NCBI GenBank assembly: GCA_020073245.1
Contig: JAIQFQ010000014.1
Span: 1 to 64,000, forward strand
Source of the DNA: Terriglobia bacterium
GTDB lineage: Bacteria > Acidobacteriota > Thermoanaerobaculia > Thermoanaerobaculales > Thermoanaerobaculaceae
Direction of reading: 5' to 3'
Length of the DNA stretch: 64,000 bases
This document shows positions 37,325 to 45,188 of this stretch, in pieces. The translations under genes and the position numbers were made by a program. The notes beneath the pieces were generated by a model that had not been told where the DNA came from, did not search any database, and saw only the letters and a list, made by a program, of their open reading frames with translations. The first letter of the stretch is position 1. Each line of letters starts with the position of its first letter.

Positions 37325-38146
37325 TCAACGCTGGCAGCGCGGGCAGTAGAAGACCGATCTCCCAGTGAGGGCGCGGCGGACGATCGTGCCCCCGCACCGA
37401 AGACACGGCTCCCCTGCGCGGCCGTAGACCTCGAGCTTGACGGCGAAGTACCCGCCGTCCCCCTCTGCGCTCACGAACCCGCCGTCCCGCAGGGTTGTCC
37501 CGCCGGCCTCCAGCGCCTCGGTGAGCACGGCCCGGATGGCCTCCGCGAGCGCCCGGACCCGGCGGGGCGCGATGGCGCTCGCACGCCGGAGCGGCGAGAT
37601 CCCGGCGCGTGAAAGCGCCTCGTTCGCGTAGATGTTGCCGATGCCGGCAAGGACGGTCTGGTCGAGTAGAACCGAGCGGATCGGCGAGCGCGATCGGCCG
37701 GCCGCCTGCAGCGCGCCTTCCACGTCGCCGCCGAGGGGGTCCGGGCCGAGTCTCGCCAGACCGGGGTGCGCATCCAACCTGTCGAGGTCGAGCACGACCG
37801 CCACGCCGAACCGGCGGGGGTCGATGAACCGCACCTCGATCCCGTGGTCGAACCGCAGAACCAGGTGCGTGTGCGGGGCGCGCGGCTCCGCGGGACGCCG
37901 CAGCACCATGCGCCCCGACATCCCGAGGTGAAACAGCGCGGCGGCGCGCTCTCCCTTGGCGATCAGATACTTGCCTCGCCGCTCGAGGGCGGTGACCCGA
38001 GTGCCGAGGAGACGTCGGTGCCAATCGGCGGGCCGGATCCCCTCGCGCAGCTTGACCGCGCGGGCCTCCACCTCGACGACGCGGCTCCCGACCATGTGTG
38101 GCTCGAGCGAGCGGCGCACGGTCTCGACCTCGGGCAACTCGGGCAT
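37325..38146 (-). CDS. mutM: Formamidopyrimidine-DNA glycosylase
   Basis: A 273-residue base-excision repair enzyme that removes 8-oxoguanine. It starts MPELPEVE (ATG 38146), giving the catalytic N-terminal Pro and Glu after Met removal. A helix-two-turn-helix region includes LDQTVLAGIGNIYANEAL. The C-terminal zinc finger is C-x2-C-x16-C-x2-C (CLRCGG to YCPRCQ). Upstream in-frame codons are rejected because they would bury the catalytic Pro. Confidence 0.96.
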   Translation of the reverse strand: MPELPEVETVRRSLEPHMVGSRVVEVEARAVKLREGIRPADWHRRLLGTRVTALERRGKYLIAKGERAAALFHLGMSGRMVLRRPAEPRAPHTHLVLRFDHGIEVRFIDPRRFGVAVVLDLDRLDAHPGLARLGPDPLGGDVEGALQAAGRSRSPIRSVLLDQTVLAGIGNIYANEALSRAGISPLRRASAIAPRRVRALAEAIRAVLTEALEAGGTTLRDGGFVSAEGDGGYFAVKLEVYGRAGEPCLRCGGTIVRRALTGRSVFYCPRCQR

Positions 38147-38177
38147 GGCCGCGAACGATACCACGACAGGGCAGTGG

Positions 38178-38330
38178 GAAGCGTTCGGAGGTTCGAAGGG
38201 TCGAAGGCTCAGACAAGGGAGACGGAAGAAGGAAGAGGGGACAGAACGCTACATCCCAGAGACCGGCAACGGGCTTCCGCACCCCTTCTTCGGTTGCCCT
38301 CTACCTTCCACCCTCTGCCCGTTCCCGTCG
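38178..38330. repeat. Fold-back repeat, GTTCGAAG plus GGAAGAA classes
   Basis: The left arm carries GTTCGGAGGTTCGAAGGGTC (octad GTTCGAAG class) then GACGGAAGAAGGAAGAGG. The right arm (about 38284-38325) has CTTCTTCGG and CTCTACCTTCCACCCTCTG. It lies just upstream of mutM. Confidence 0.65.
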
Positions 38331-38455
38331 ATTTGTAACGTCCTCTATGTGAATATGTTCCAAATCACCAAAGCGAGGTCGGGGGGTGACCTAAACACCC
38401 GCGCGGCCGCATGCGTATCACTGGTCGAGCCTAAACTCCTCCTTCTCCTCCTTCA

Positions 38456-38489
38456 CACCACGGCGCCGCAATCCAGCGGCGCCGTGGTG
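38456..38489. repeat. Perfect 14-bp inverted repeat
   Basis: CACCACGGCGCCGC, 6-nt loop AATCCA, GCGGCGCCGTGGTG: perfectly paired arms that would give an extremely stable RNA hairpin. No T run follows on either strand. It could be a strong terminator, the end of a small RNA or a protein-binding palindrome. Confidence 0.8.
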
Positions 38490-38570
38490 CGTTTGGAGGC
38501 GGAAAGACCGGGGTCCGGGCACAGGGCTCAGCAACGAATCGACACGCACGAGCGTCGCAACGAACCCGCC

Positions 38571-38668
38571 GTCATTGCGAGGAGTCCCGCCAGCCGGCGA
38601 GACGACGAAGCAATCCCGCGGTGACCGCGAGATTGCCACGCCCGGCCTGCGGCCGGGCTCGCAATGAC
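38571..38668. repeat. GTCATTGCGAG...CTCGCAATGAC intergenic repeat (REP/MITE-like)
   Basis: It begins GTCATTGCGAGGAGTCCCGC and ends GGGCTCGCAATGAC, so the outer 11 bp are inverted repeats. Inside, GCAATC and GATTGC flank CCGCGGTGACCGCGA, a second nested palindrome, and GGCCTGCGGCC is a third. I recognise the GTCATTGCGAG / GAAGCAATC signature as a repeat seen in intergenic regions of many unrelated environmental bacteria. It is non-coding and probably mobilised or hairpin-forming. Confidence 0.75.
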
Positions 38669-38956
38669 ACTGGTGCGGCAGGGCGGGGACCTGACGCGTG
38701 AAGCGCGCCGCCGAGAGTGGGCCGGATGCTAGGCGCGCGAGCCCGTCGCACCGGAGTGTAGCCGGAGGCACCATGAGGACGCGTGGCCGCGATCCGCAAC
38801 GCGACAGGCGAGACGCGGCTCTGCTGCGGCGAGCGGGGGCTCAGGGGGTCCAGAGTGGCCGGGCGGGCGGTGGAGCGGCCGCGGGATCCCCCGCCCGAAT
38901 GGATGGTCCGACTTCGGCGGCGCCAGAAAGTCAGATCAAGGCCAACCGCAGGAACG

Positions 38957-39703
38957 TCACATGTAGAGGCCACCGGAGACGTTGATAACTTCTCCGGTGA
39001 CATACGACCCCGCCGGCCCCGCCAGGAACAGCACCACGGCCGCGATGTCCTCCGGCGTGCCGAGGCGCGGGATCGCGAGGTTGGCCATCAGCGCCTTGCG
39101 CTGGTCCTCGGTGAGTTTCTCGGTCATCGGGGTCTGGATGTATCCCGGCGCGATCGCGTTCACGGTGATGTTGCGGCTGCCGAGCTCGCGCGCGAGCGAC
39201 TTGGTGAGGCCGATGATCCCGGCCTTGGAGGCCGCGTAGTTCGCCTGCCCTGCGTTACCCATCAGGCCGATCACCGAGGAGATGCTGATGATCCGCCCGT
39301 CGCGCTGCTTGACCATCACCTTCACGGCGGGGTGGGACATGTTGTAGACGCCGTCGAGGTTGACCGACAGCACCTTGCGCCACGACTCAGGCTTCATGCG
39401 CATGAAGAGCCCGTCGTCGGTGATCCCGGCGTTGTTAAGCAAGATGTGAAGTCCGCCGAGCTCCGTCGTGACCTCGTCCACGACCCTCTCACACCACTCG
39501 GAGTCCGTCACGTTGAGCGGTTTGACGACCGCCTTGCCTCCCGCGGCCACGATGCTGTCAACGACCGCCTGGGTCGGATCGGTCGGCAGCGATGCGCACG
39601 CGACCACCGCGCCGTCACGCGCAAGTGCCTTCGCGCACGCGGCCCCGATCCCGGTTGCCGCCCCAGTGACCAGTGCCACCTTGCCTTCGAGCATTCCCGC
39701 CAT
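38957..39703 (-). CDS. fabG: 3-oxoacyl-[acyl-carrier-protein] reductase
   Basis: A 248-residue short-chain dehydrogenase of fatty-acid synthesis. Cofactor site TGAATGIG; NNAG; catalytic Ser in SISSVIGLMGN; and YAASK (catalytic Tyr/Lys). The family ending is SYVTGEVINVSGGLYM. GGAGG lies 6 nt before ATG 39703; the frame extends upstream only through a TTGACAG repeat and is not used. It is the last gene of the fab operon; neither acpP nor fabF follows, although they usually do. Confidence 0.93.
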   Translation of the reverse strand: MAGMLEGKVALVTGAATGIGAACAKALARDGAVVACASLPTDPTQAVVDSIVAAGGKAVVKPLNVTDSEWCERVVDEVTTELGGLHILLNNAGITDDGLFMRMKPESWRKVLSVNLDGVYNMSHPAVKVMVKQRDGRIISISSVIGLMGNAGQANYAASKAGIIGLTKSLARELGSRNITVNAIAPGYIQTPMTEKLTEDQRKALMANLAIPRLGTPEDIAAVVLFLAGPAGSYVTGEVINVSGGLYM

Positions 39704-39721
39704 CGTCGCCTCCGTTGCAGC

Positions 39722-39846
39722 GATGAGAAGTTCACAGTTGACAGCTCCCAGCTGACAGTCAGGAACCAGGAGCCTCCCACCGCCCATTGCGCTCCGGTAC
39801 CGCTTGGTGCCGTTACTGTCGACTGTTGACCGTCAACTGTCAACTG
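39722..39846. repeat. Fold-back heptad repeat, AGTTGAC class
   Basis: The right arm (39815-39846) read on the minus strand gives units AGTTGAC, AGTTGAC, GGTCAAC, AGTCGAC, AGTAACG. The left arm (39730-39765) has CACAGTTGACAGCTCCCAGC and TGACAGTCAGG. It lies between fabD and fabG within the operon, and the fabD stop codon TGA is part of a repeat unit. Confidence 0.8.
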
Positions 39847-40775
39847 GCCTTCCCCAAGTACGCCTCGACCTGCGCGACCGTGCCGACCTGCACCGTTGCG
39901 GCGGAGCGGGCAATCCTGCGAATGAGGCCCGAGAGCACGCTCCCCGGTCCCACCTCAACGAAGGTATCGAACCCGTCCGCGGCCATGCGCCCGATGAGCT
40001 CGACCCAGCGCACGGGCGCATCCACCTGACGCACGAGGCCGTCTCGCACCATGCCACCCGACGTCACGGGCATCGCGTCCGCGTTGTTGTAGAGCGGCAC
40101 CGCCAGGTCATTGAAGGCGAGTCTCGCGAGGACGGGCGCGAGCCCCTCGCGGGCCGGTACCATGAGCGGCGAATGGAACGGCGCCGAGACCTGGAGCGGG
40201 ACCACCCGCTTGGCGTCGCGCGCGGTGAGGAGCTGGCCGGCGCGGGCGACGGCAGCCGCGTGACCGGCAATCACGGTTTGCTCCGGGGCGTTGAAGTTCG
40301 CGGCGACGACCGCCTCGCCGGGCGTGCTCGCCTCGCGGCAGCACGCCTCCACGATATCGCGCGTTGGCCCGAGCACTGCCGACATCGCTCCGACGCCGAC
40401 CGGCACCGCCTCCTGCATGAGCTGGCCGCGCCGACGCACCGTGCGGACCAGGTCCTCGACCGAAAGGCCGCCGGCGGCGCCGATGGCGCTGTACTCGCCG
40501 AGCGAGTGCCCGGCGACGCCGTCGAATTTCGCCGAACACGCCCGGAGCACGGCGAACACGGCGAGCGACACCGTCAGAATCGCCGGTTGGGTGTTCGCGG
40601 TGAGCTTGAGCCGATCTTCAGGCCCCTCGAAGCACAGCCGGGAGAGCGCCTCGCCGAGTGCGGCATCGGCGCGGCCGAACACGTCTCGCGACTCCGGGAA
40701 TCGCTCCGCGAGGTCCTTCCCCATGCCCGCGAACTGGCTCCCCTGGCCCGGGAAGACGAACGCAACCTTGCCCAT
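39840..40775 (-). CDS. fabD: Malonyl-CoA:ACP transacylase
   Basis: 311 residues. VFPGQGSQFAGMG N-terminus; nucleophile Ser in GHSLGEYSA; catalytic His in VSAPFHSPLM; VEVGPGSVLSGL near the end. It loads malonate onto ACP for fatty-acid elongation. GGGAGC upstream of ATG 40775. The last two codons and the stop lie in a TTGACAG repeat. Confidence 0.96.
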   Translation of the reverse strand: MGKVAFVFPGQGSQFAGMGKDLAERFPESRDVFGRADAALGEALSRLCFEGPEDRLKLTANTQPAILTVSLAVFAVLRACSAKFDGVAGHSLGEYSAIGAAGGLSVEDLVRTVRRRGQLMQEAVPVGVGAMSAVLGPTRDIVEACCREASTPGEAVVAANFNAPEQTVIAGHAAAVARAGQLLTARDAKRVVPLQVSAPFHSPLMVPAREGLAPVLARLAFNDLAVPLYNNADAMPVTSGGMVRDGLVRQVDAPVRWVELIGRMAADGFDTFVEVGPGSVLSGLIRRIARSAATVQVGTVAQVEAYLGKAS

Positions 40776-40861
40776 TGGCGCTCCCTTCAGCCTGGACCAT
40801 TCGTGGGGGTTCGTCGCGAGAACGCGCAGCTGGCTGAGATGGTGGGCGCACGTAGGGGTGA

Positions 40862-40900
40862 GGAGCCGAGACGTATCCTCTGCGATACGTCGCAGGCTCC
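40862..40900. repeat. Interrupted hairpin between fabD and the acyl-CoA dehydrogenase gene
   Basis: GGAGCC...GACGTATC, loop CTCTGC, GATACGTC...GGCTCC: an 8-bp inner stem and a 6-bp outer stem separated by small internal loops. It lies in the 194-bp gap inside the fab operon. It could be an mRNA-processing or attenuating structure. Confidence 0.55.
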
Positions 40901-40969
40901 GAGCCCCGAGTACGCCCGCCAGATCGGCCAGATCCGCGTTTGCAGCAGAACCCTCATGAATAGTCCAGC

Positions 40970-42127
40970 CTAACTCCGCTTCGCCGCGCGTTTGATCAGC
41001 GCCTGAGCGATCTCGTTGCGCTGGATCTGGTTTGTCCCCTCGTAGATCTGCAGGATCTTTGCGTCACGCAACATCTTCTCGACCGGGTAGTCGCGCATGT
41101 AGCCGTAGCCGCCGAACACCTGCACCGCGTCGAGCGTCACCGACATCGCAACGTCGGAGCCGATCACCTTGGCCATCGAGGACTCCATCGCGAAATCCTC
41201 GCTGCCGCCGTCGATCGTGCGCGCCACGGCGTAGAGCAGCGCGCGCGCCGTCTCGACGCGCATCGCCATATCCGCCAGCATGTGGCCGACCGCCTGGAAC
41301 GCCGCGATCGGTTTGCCGAACTGCTTGCGTTCGCTTGCATACGCGACCGCCGCCTCGAGCGCGGCAGCCGCCAGCCCCACGCCCTGGGCGCCCACGGCCA
41401 CTCGCGCCCGCTCGAGAGTTCGCATGGTGACCAGGAAGCCGACGCCCTCGCGGCCGATCCGGTTCGTCGCCGCGACGCGGACATTGTCAAAGATAACCTC
41501 GCGGGTCGACGAGGCGCGGATGCCCAGCTTGTCCTCACGCTTGCCGAACGACAGCCCGGGTGCGCCCTTCTCGACGAGAAACGCGGAGGCGCCGCGAGCG
41601 CCTCGCGACGGGTCCGTCATCGCGATCACGGCGTAGAAGTCGGCCTCGCCGCCGTTCGTGATCCACTGCTTGGTGCCGTTGATGACGTACGAGTCGCCGT
41701 CCTTGACGGCCCGGGTGCGCATCGAGAACGCGTCGGACCCGGCCTCCGCCTCGGTGAGGCAGAACGCGGCGATCCACTCGCCGGTCGCGACCTTTGGGAG
41801 AACGCGGGCCTTCATCGCGTCGTCGCCGGAGATCAGTACCGGGAGGGTGCCGAGGGCGATCGCGCCGTACGTTGTCGAGACTCCCAGACATGCCTTCGAG
41901 AGCTCCTCGGTGACCAGGCAGAGGTCCATGATGCTGCCGCCCAGGCCGCCGTGCTCCTCGGGGACAAAGACCCCCATGAGGCCTGCGTCTCCCATCGTCT
42001 TCACGATGTCGCGCGGGAAGATCTCCTCGGCGTCGAGCTTGGCGCGCGCCGGCATGATCTCGCCCTCGGCGATCTGCCTCGTCAGCGTGACGATGTCCTT
42101 CTGAGTGTCGGTGAGGAAGTGATTCAT
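40970..42127 (-). CDS. Acyl-CoA dehydrogenase
   Basis: A 385-residue FAD enzyme that makes the alpha,beta-double bond of acyl-CoAs. CLTEAEAGSDAFSM and WITNGGEADFY are the FAD/substrate motifs; QVFGGYGYMRDYPVEKMLRD and IYEGTNQIQRNEIA contain the catalytic Glu (position of the Glu in YEGT). AGGAGG precedes ATG 42127. Its place between fabH and fabD, inside a fatty-acid synthesis operon, is unusual for a beta-oxidation-type enzyme. It may serve a specialised acyl chain, lipid desaturation or CoA-linked branched-chain metabolism. Confidence 0.92.
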   Translation of the reverse strand: MNHFLTDTQKDIVTLTRQIAEGEIMPARAKLDAEEIFPRDIVKTMGDAGLMGVFVPEEHGGLGGSIMDLCLVTEELSKACLGVSTTYGAIALGTLPVLISGDDAMKARVLPKVATGEWIAAFCLTEAEAGSDAFSMRTRAVKDGDSYVINGTKQWITNGGEADFYAVIAMTDPSRGARGASAFLVEKGAPGLSFGKREDKLGIRASSTREVIFDNVRVAATNRIGREGVGFLVTMRTLERARVAVGAQGVGLAAAALEAAVAYASERKQFGKPIAAFQAVGHMLADMAMRVETARALLYAVARTIDGGSEDFAMESSMAKVIGSDVAMSVTLDAVQVFGGYGYMRDYPVEKMLRDAKILQIYEGTNQIQRNEIAQALIKRAAKRS

Positions 42128-42191
42128 CGCTCCTCCTGAACGGATGGGCGGGTGCGGCGACTGCGCCCGCATGGTTAGGCGGAAACCCCGC

Positions 42192-43190
42192 TTACCACCT
42201 GAGCAGGGTCGCGGCCCAGGTCAGCCCGCCGCCGAACGCACCCAGCAACACGAGGTCCCCTCGCTTGAGGATGCCGCGGTCGATCGCCTCCCGCATCGCA
42301 ACCGGGATCGACGCCGACGAGGTGTTCCCGACGCGCTCGAGGTTGAGGTAGACCTTCTCCGGCGCGAGCCCGAGGCGTTCCCCGACCGCCGCAATGATGC
42401 GCAAATTGGCCTGGTGGGGTACGAAGAGGTCCACCTTGTCGATCGTCACGCCCGCACCCACCAGCACCTCCTGGCACACCTCGGTGATCGAGCGTACAGC
42501 CACCTTGAACGTCTCGTTGCCGCGCATCTTGATGAATGGCAGGCGAGCGTCGATGTGCTCCTTGACGTTGGGCGGGTACTTGCTGCCGCCACCGGGCATC
42601 TGGATGAAGTCCGCGTACGTGCCGTCGGTGTGCAGGGCAGAGCGCAGGATCCCCTCCCCGGCTGGGGCAGCCTTGAGGATGACGGCGCCCGCGCCGTCGC
42701 CGAATAGGATGCAGGTCGCCCTGTCCGTGTAGTCCGTGTAGCGCGACAGGGTCTCCGCACCGATGACCATCGCGGTCTTGACCTCTCCGGTGATGATGAA
42801 CTGGCGCGCCACATGGATGCCGTAGAGGAAGCCGGAACATGCCGCCGCGATGTCGAAGCAGGTCGCGTTCTTGATGCCGAGCGCCGGCTGGATGATCGCC
42901 GCCGTGGATGGGATCGGCTGCTCCACCGTGGCCGTGGCCAGCACCAGCAACTCGACCTCCTCCGGAGAGACGCCCGCGTCCGCCATGGCACGCTTGCCGG
43001 CCTCGATGGCTATCGTCGCGACGCTCTCGCCTTCCGACACCACGTGGCGCTCCCGGATGCCGGTGCGGGACATGATCCACTCGTCGGAGGTGTCCACCAT
43101 CCTCTCGAAGTCCTGGTTGGTGAGCACTCGCTCCGGAAGAAACGCTCCGAGACCCGCGATGCGCGCGGTTAGCTCATGTTTGTCGTGCAC
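42192..43190 (-). CDS. fabH: Beta-ketoacyl-ACP synthase III
   Basis: 332 residues. Catalytic triad: Cys in DIAAACSGFLYGI, His in PHQANLRI, Asn in GNTSSASIP. It condenses an acyl-CoA with malonyl-ACP to start fatty-acid synthesis. GTG 43190 is chosen because GGAGGGGG lies about 6 nt upstream; it overlaps the plsX stop by 17 nt. The order plsX-fabH is canonical. Confidence 0.95.
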   Translation of the reverse strand: MHDKHELTARIAGLGAFLPERVLTNQDFERMVDTSDEWIMSRTGIRERHVVSEGESVATIAIEAGKRAMADAGVSPEEVELLVLATATVEQPIPSTAAIIQPALGIKNATCFDIAAACSGFLYGIHVARQFIITGEVKTAMVIGAETLSRYTDYTDRATCILFGDGAGAVILKAAPAGEGILRSALHTDGTYADFIQMPGGGSKYPPNVKEHIDARLPFIKMRGNETFKVAVRSITEVCQEVLVGAGVTIDKVDLFVPHQANLRIIAAVGERLGLAPEKVYLNLERVGNTSSASIPVAMREAIDRGILKRGDLVLLGAFGGGLTWAATLLRW

Positions 43191-44226
43191 GTTGGACCCC
43201 CTCCGATTGCTGCCGGGCGCGCAGCTCACCGATCTTGCGCTCGATATGGCCCGCGACGCCGCGTGTTGCGTAGCTGTGGGCGAGACGGATCGCGTTCTTG
43301 ATCGCCGTCGGTGAGGACCGCCCGTGCCCCACCAGGCAGGCGCCCCGTACGCCCAGCAGAGGGGCGCCACCGTACTCCGCGTAGTCCGCCTTGCGCTTGA
43401 GTGCCGTCAGAGCGCCCTTGGCGAGAAGCAGGCCGATCGCGGAAGTTGCCGAGCGCCTCGCCTCGCTCCGGAGCAGCCCGTAGATCATCTCGCCGAGCCC
43501 CTCCGAGACCTTGAGGACCACGTTGCCGACGAACCCGTCGCAGACGACCACGTCCACGGTGCCGGCGTACACATCGCGCCCCTCGACGTTGCCGATGAAG
43601 TTCAAGCCCGCGTCGCCCAGGAGGCGGTACGCCTCGACCGTGACGCGGTCGCCCTTGCCCTCCTCCTCGCCGATCGACAGCAGGCCGATTCGAGGCGACG
43701 TGACACCTAAGACGGCCTGCGAGTAGAAGTGCCCCATCACCGCGAACTGCTCGAGGTGGTGGGGCTTGCAGTCCACGTTCGCGCCGACGTCGAGGACCAG
43801 CGTCTGCCGCTCGATTCCCGGAACCAGGGCCGCGAGTGCCGGGCGCTCCACACCGTCGATCGTGCCGATGATCAGCTTGGCGGCAACCATGGCCGCCCCA
43901 CTGTTGCCCGCCGTTACGAAAGCGCACGCCTTGCCGTCGCGCACCAGACGGGCGGCCTCGGCCATCGACGAGTCGCGCTTCCCTCGGATCGGGGCGGTCG
44001 GAGCATCGTCCATCGCCACGACGTCGGGGGCATCCACAACCTGCAGACCGCGGGGAACGCCCCCGTTATGCGACAGCTGGCGCCGCAGCGTGGCCTCACG
44101 CCCGACCAGAAGCACCTGGAGTCCGAATTGCCGTACCGCTTCGACCGCGCCCTGCACCGTGGCTGCCGGGGCGTGGTCCCCCCCCATCGCGTCCAGGGCT
44201 ACAGCGCCCGAGACTGCTTTGATCAT
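43174..44226 (-). CDS. plsX: Phosphate acyltransferase PlsX
   Basis: 350 residues. It starts near GAVALDAMGGDHAP and contains AFVTAGNSGAAMVAAKLIIG, DVGANVDCKPHHLEQFAVMG and DGFVGNVVLKVSEGLGEMI, all PlsX signatures. It makes acyl-phosphate from acyl-ACP for phospholipid synthesis. ATG 44226 lies 13 nt after the rpmF stop. Confidence 0.95.
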   Translation of the reverse strand: MIKAVSGAVALDAMGGDHAPAATVQGAVEAVRQFGLQVLLVGREATLRRQLSHNGGVPRGLQVVDAPDVVAMDDAPTAPIRGKRDSSMAEAARLVRDGKACAFVTAGNSGAAMVAAKLIIGTIDGVERPALAALVPGIERQTLVLDVGANVDCKPHHLEQFAVMGHFYSQAVLGVTSPRIGLLSIGEEEGKGDRVTVEAYRLLGDAGLNFIGNVEGRDVYAGTVDVVVCDGFVGNVVLKVSEGLGEMIYGLLRSEARRSATSAIGLLLAKGALTALKRKADYAEYGGAPLLGVRGACLVGHGRSSPTAIKNAIRLAHSYATRGVAGHIERKIGELRARQQSEGVQRARQT

Positions 44227-44239
44227 GGCGATGCCTGGG

Positions 44240-44425
44240 TCAGCCGATCTCCTCGACGTGCAGGACCTGGCGCCCTTCGTACATTCCGCAGTGCGGGCAC
44301 ACGCGGTGGGGCTGCTTCGGCTGGAAGCAGTTCGGGCACACCGACTGCGCAGGCTCGGCAAGGTGATCATGCGCGCGCCGACGGTCGCGGCGCGCCTTCG
44401 AATGGCGACTCTTTGGGTTGGGCAT
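44240..44425 (-). CDS. rpmF: 50S ribosomal protein L32
   Basis: A 61-residue zinc-ribbon ribosomal protein: MPNPKSRHSKARRDRRRAHD, then CPNC and CPHC zinc ligands. GGGAGG lies 7 nt before ATG 44425. The yceD-rpmF-plsX-fabH order is a classic conserved string. Confidence 0.96.
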   Translation of the reverse strand: MPNPKSRHSKARRDRRRAHDHLAEPAQSVCPNCFQPKQPHRVCPHCGMYEGRQVLHVEEIG

Positions 44426-44442
44426 CGGAGATCCTCCCGCGT

Positions 44443-44961
44443 CTACTCGCTCGGCCGCCAATCCTGTAGGGCTGCCAAGCGATCATCGGTTTCGGGGGGA
44501 CAGGAGCACGCCCCCTGGTTCAGGTTCGCGCCGCAGCGCGGGCAAATCCCGCGACAAGACTCGGCGCACAGTGGCTTCATCGGAACGGCGAGTGCGAGCT
44601 GTTCAGCCGCCAGCTCGACGAGGTCGACCTGCGACTCCTCGTAGAACCGGACCTCGAGATCGCCCCGATCCAGGCGGGTCTCGTCGTCCTGGGGCGCAGC
44701 CGTGAGCGGCAACAGGTGCAGGTCCAGGCGCTCCGAGAAGGAGAAGTCGAACTCCCCCAAGCAGCGGGCACAGCGGAGACGGGCGCTGCCCCCCACCTCG
44801 CCTTCGAGCAGGTATCCCTTCCCCGCCCGCTCGACACGCCCCGAGATCTCCACCGGTGCGACCGACACAACGTCCACCCCGCCGGCGGCGGGGGGCACGA
44901 CGGGCCGCTCCTCGAATTCGAGGGGCTCCGTCTCGGCATGGGTCAAATCGATCCTAAGCAC
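44443..44961 (-). CDS. yceD: DUF177/YceD family protein
   Basis: 172 residues. The family core reads RCARCLGEFDFSFSERLDL; the C-terminal CAESCRGICPRCGANLNQGA provides four Cys for a probable zinc site, as is usual outside gamma-proteobacteria. It is linked to 23S rRNA accumulation and always located upstream of rpmF. First gene of the lipid operon; the 227 bp upstream (44962-45188) must hold its promoter but no clear boxes are seen. Confidence 0.9.
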   Translation of the reverse strand: MLRIDLTHAETEPLEFEERPVVPPAAGGVDVVSVAPVEISGRVERAGKGYLLEGEVGGSARLRCARCLGEFDFSFSERLDLHLLPLTAAPQDDETRLDRGDLEVRFYEESQVDLVELAAEQLALAVPMKPLCAESCRGICPRCGANLNQGACSCPPETDDRLAALQDWRPSE

Positions 44962-45169
44962 ACGCTTCCCCGTTTCGGGGACCGTGCAGCATAGCAGCAG
45001 CAGGTTACCGGGTCAAACCCGACCGGGGTGGGGCGTCACCCGCCATACCACCTCGAAGTGCTTGCTTCCCAAGGGGCTTGGCCCTTGACACCCGGGATCG
45101 GGTTGGCCCTTCGGGGAGATTCTTCGCTCGCCGCGCCCGCTCAGAACGACCGAGTAAAGGAAACGGGCC

Positions 45170-45186
45170 CGGACCGTCGGGTCCGG
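45170..45186 (-). terminator. Hairpin terminator after the yceH-like gene
   Basis: On the minus strand CCGGACC, loop GAC, GGTCCGG, extended by GGCCC and followed by GTTTCCTTT. It begins 3 nt after the stop codon of the minus-strand gene. The T run is interrupted, so efficiency is uncertain. Confidence 0.55.
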
Positions 45187-45188
45187 AT

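Larger units (their letters stand above)
38331..38956. other. Gene-free region between mutM and fabG with several repeats
   Basis: 626 bp without a credible gene: the open frames here read through repeat sequence. It contains an AT-richer island (38333-38375), a perfect 14-bp palindromic hairpin (38456-38489), a GGGTCCGGG remnant (38513-38522) and a GTCATTGCGAG-type element (38571-38668). From 38669 to 38956 I see nothing recognisable. Confidence 0.55.

Noticed and set aside
38186-38210. GTTCGAA-like T-arm suggesting a tRNA
   Set aside because: It is part of GTTCGAAG octad repeats; no acceptor stem, anticodon arm or CCA-like 3' end can be assembled. The same applies to 17690-17712 and 56411-56435.
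38418-38774. 118-codon minus-strand ORF
   Set aside because: It reads through the perfect palindrome and the GTCATTGCGAG repeat; peptides such as NDGG and ARPQAG are artefacts of repeat translation.
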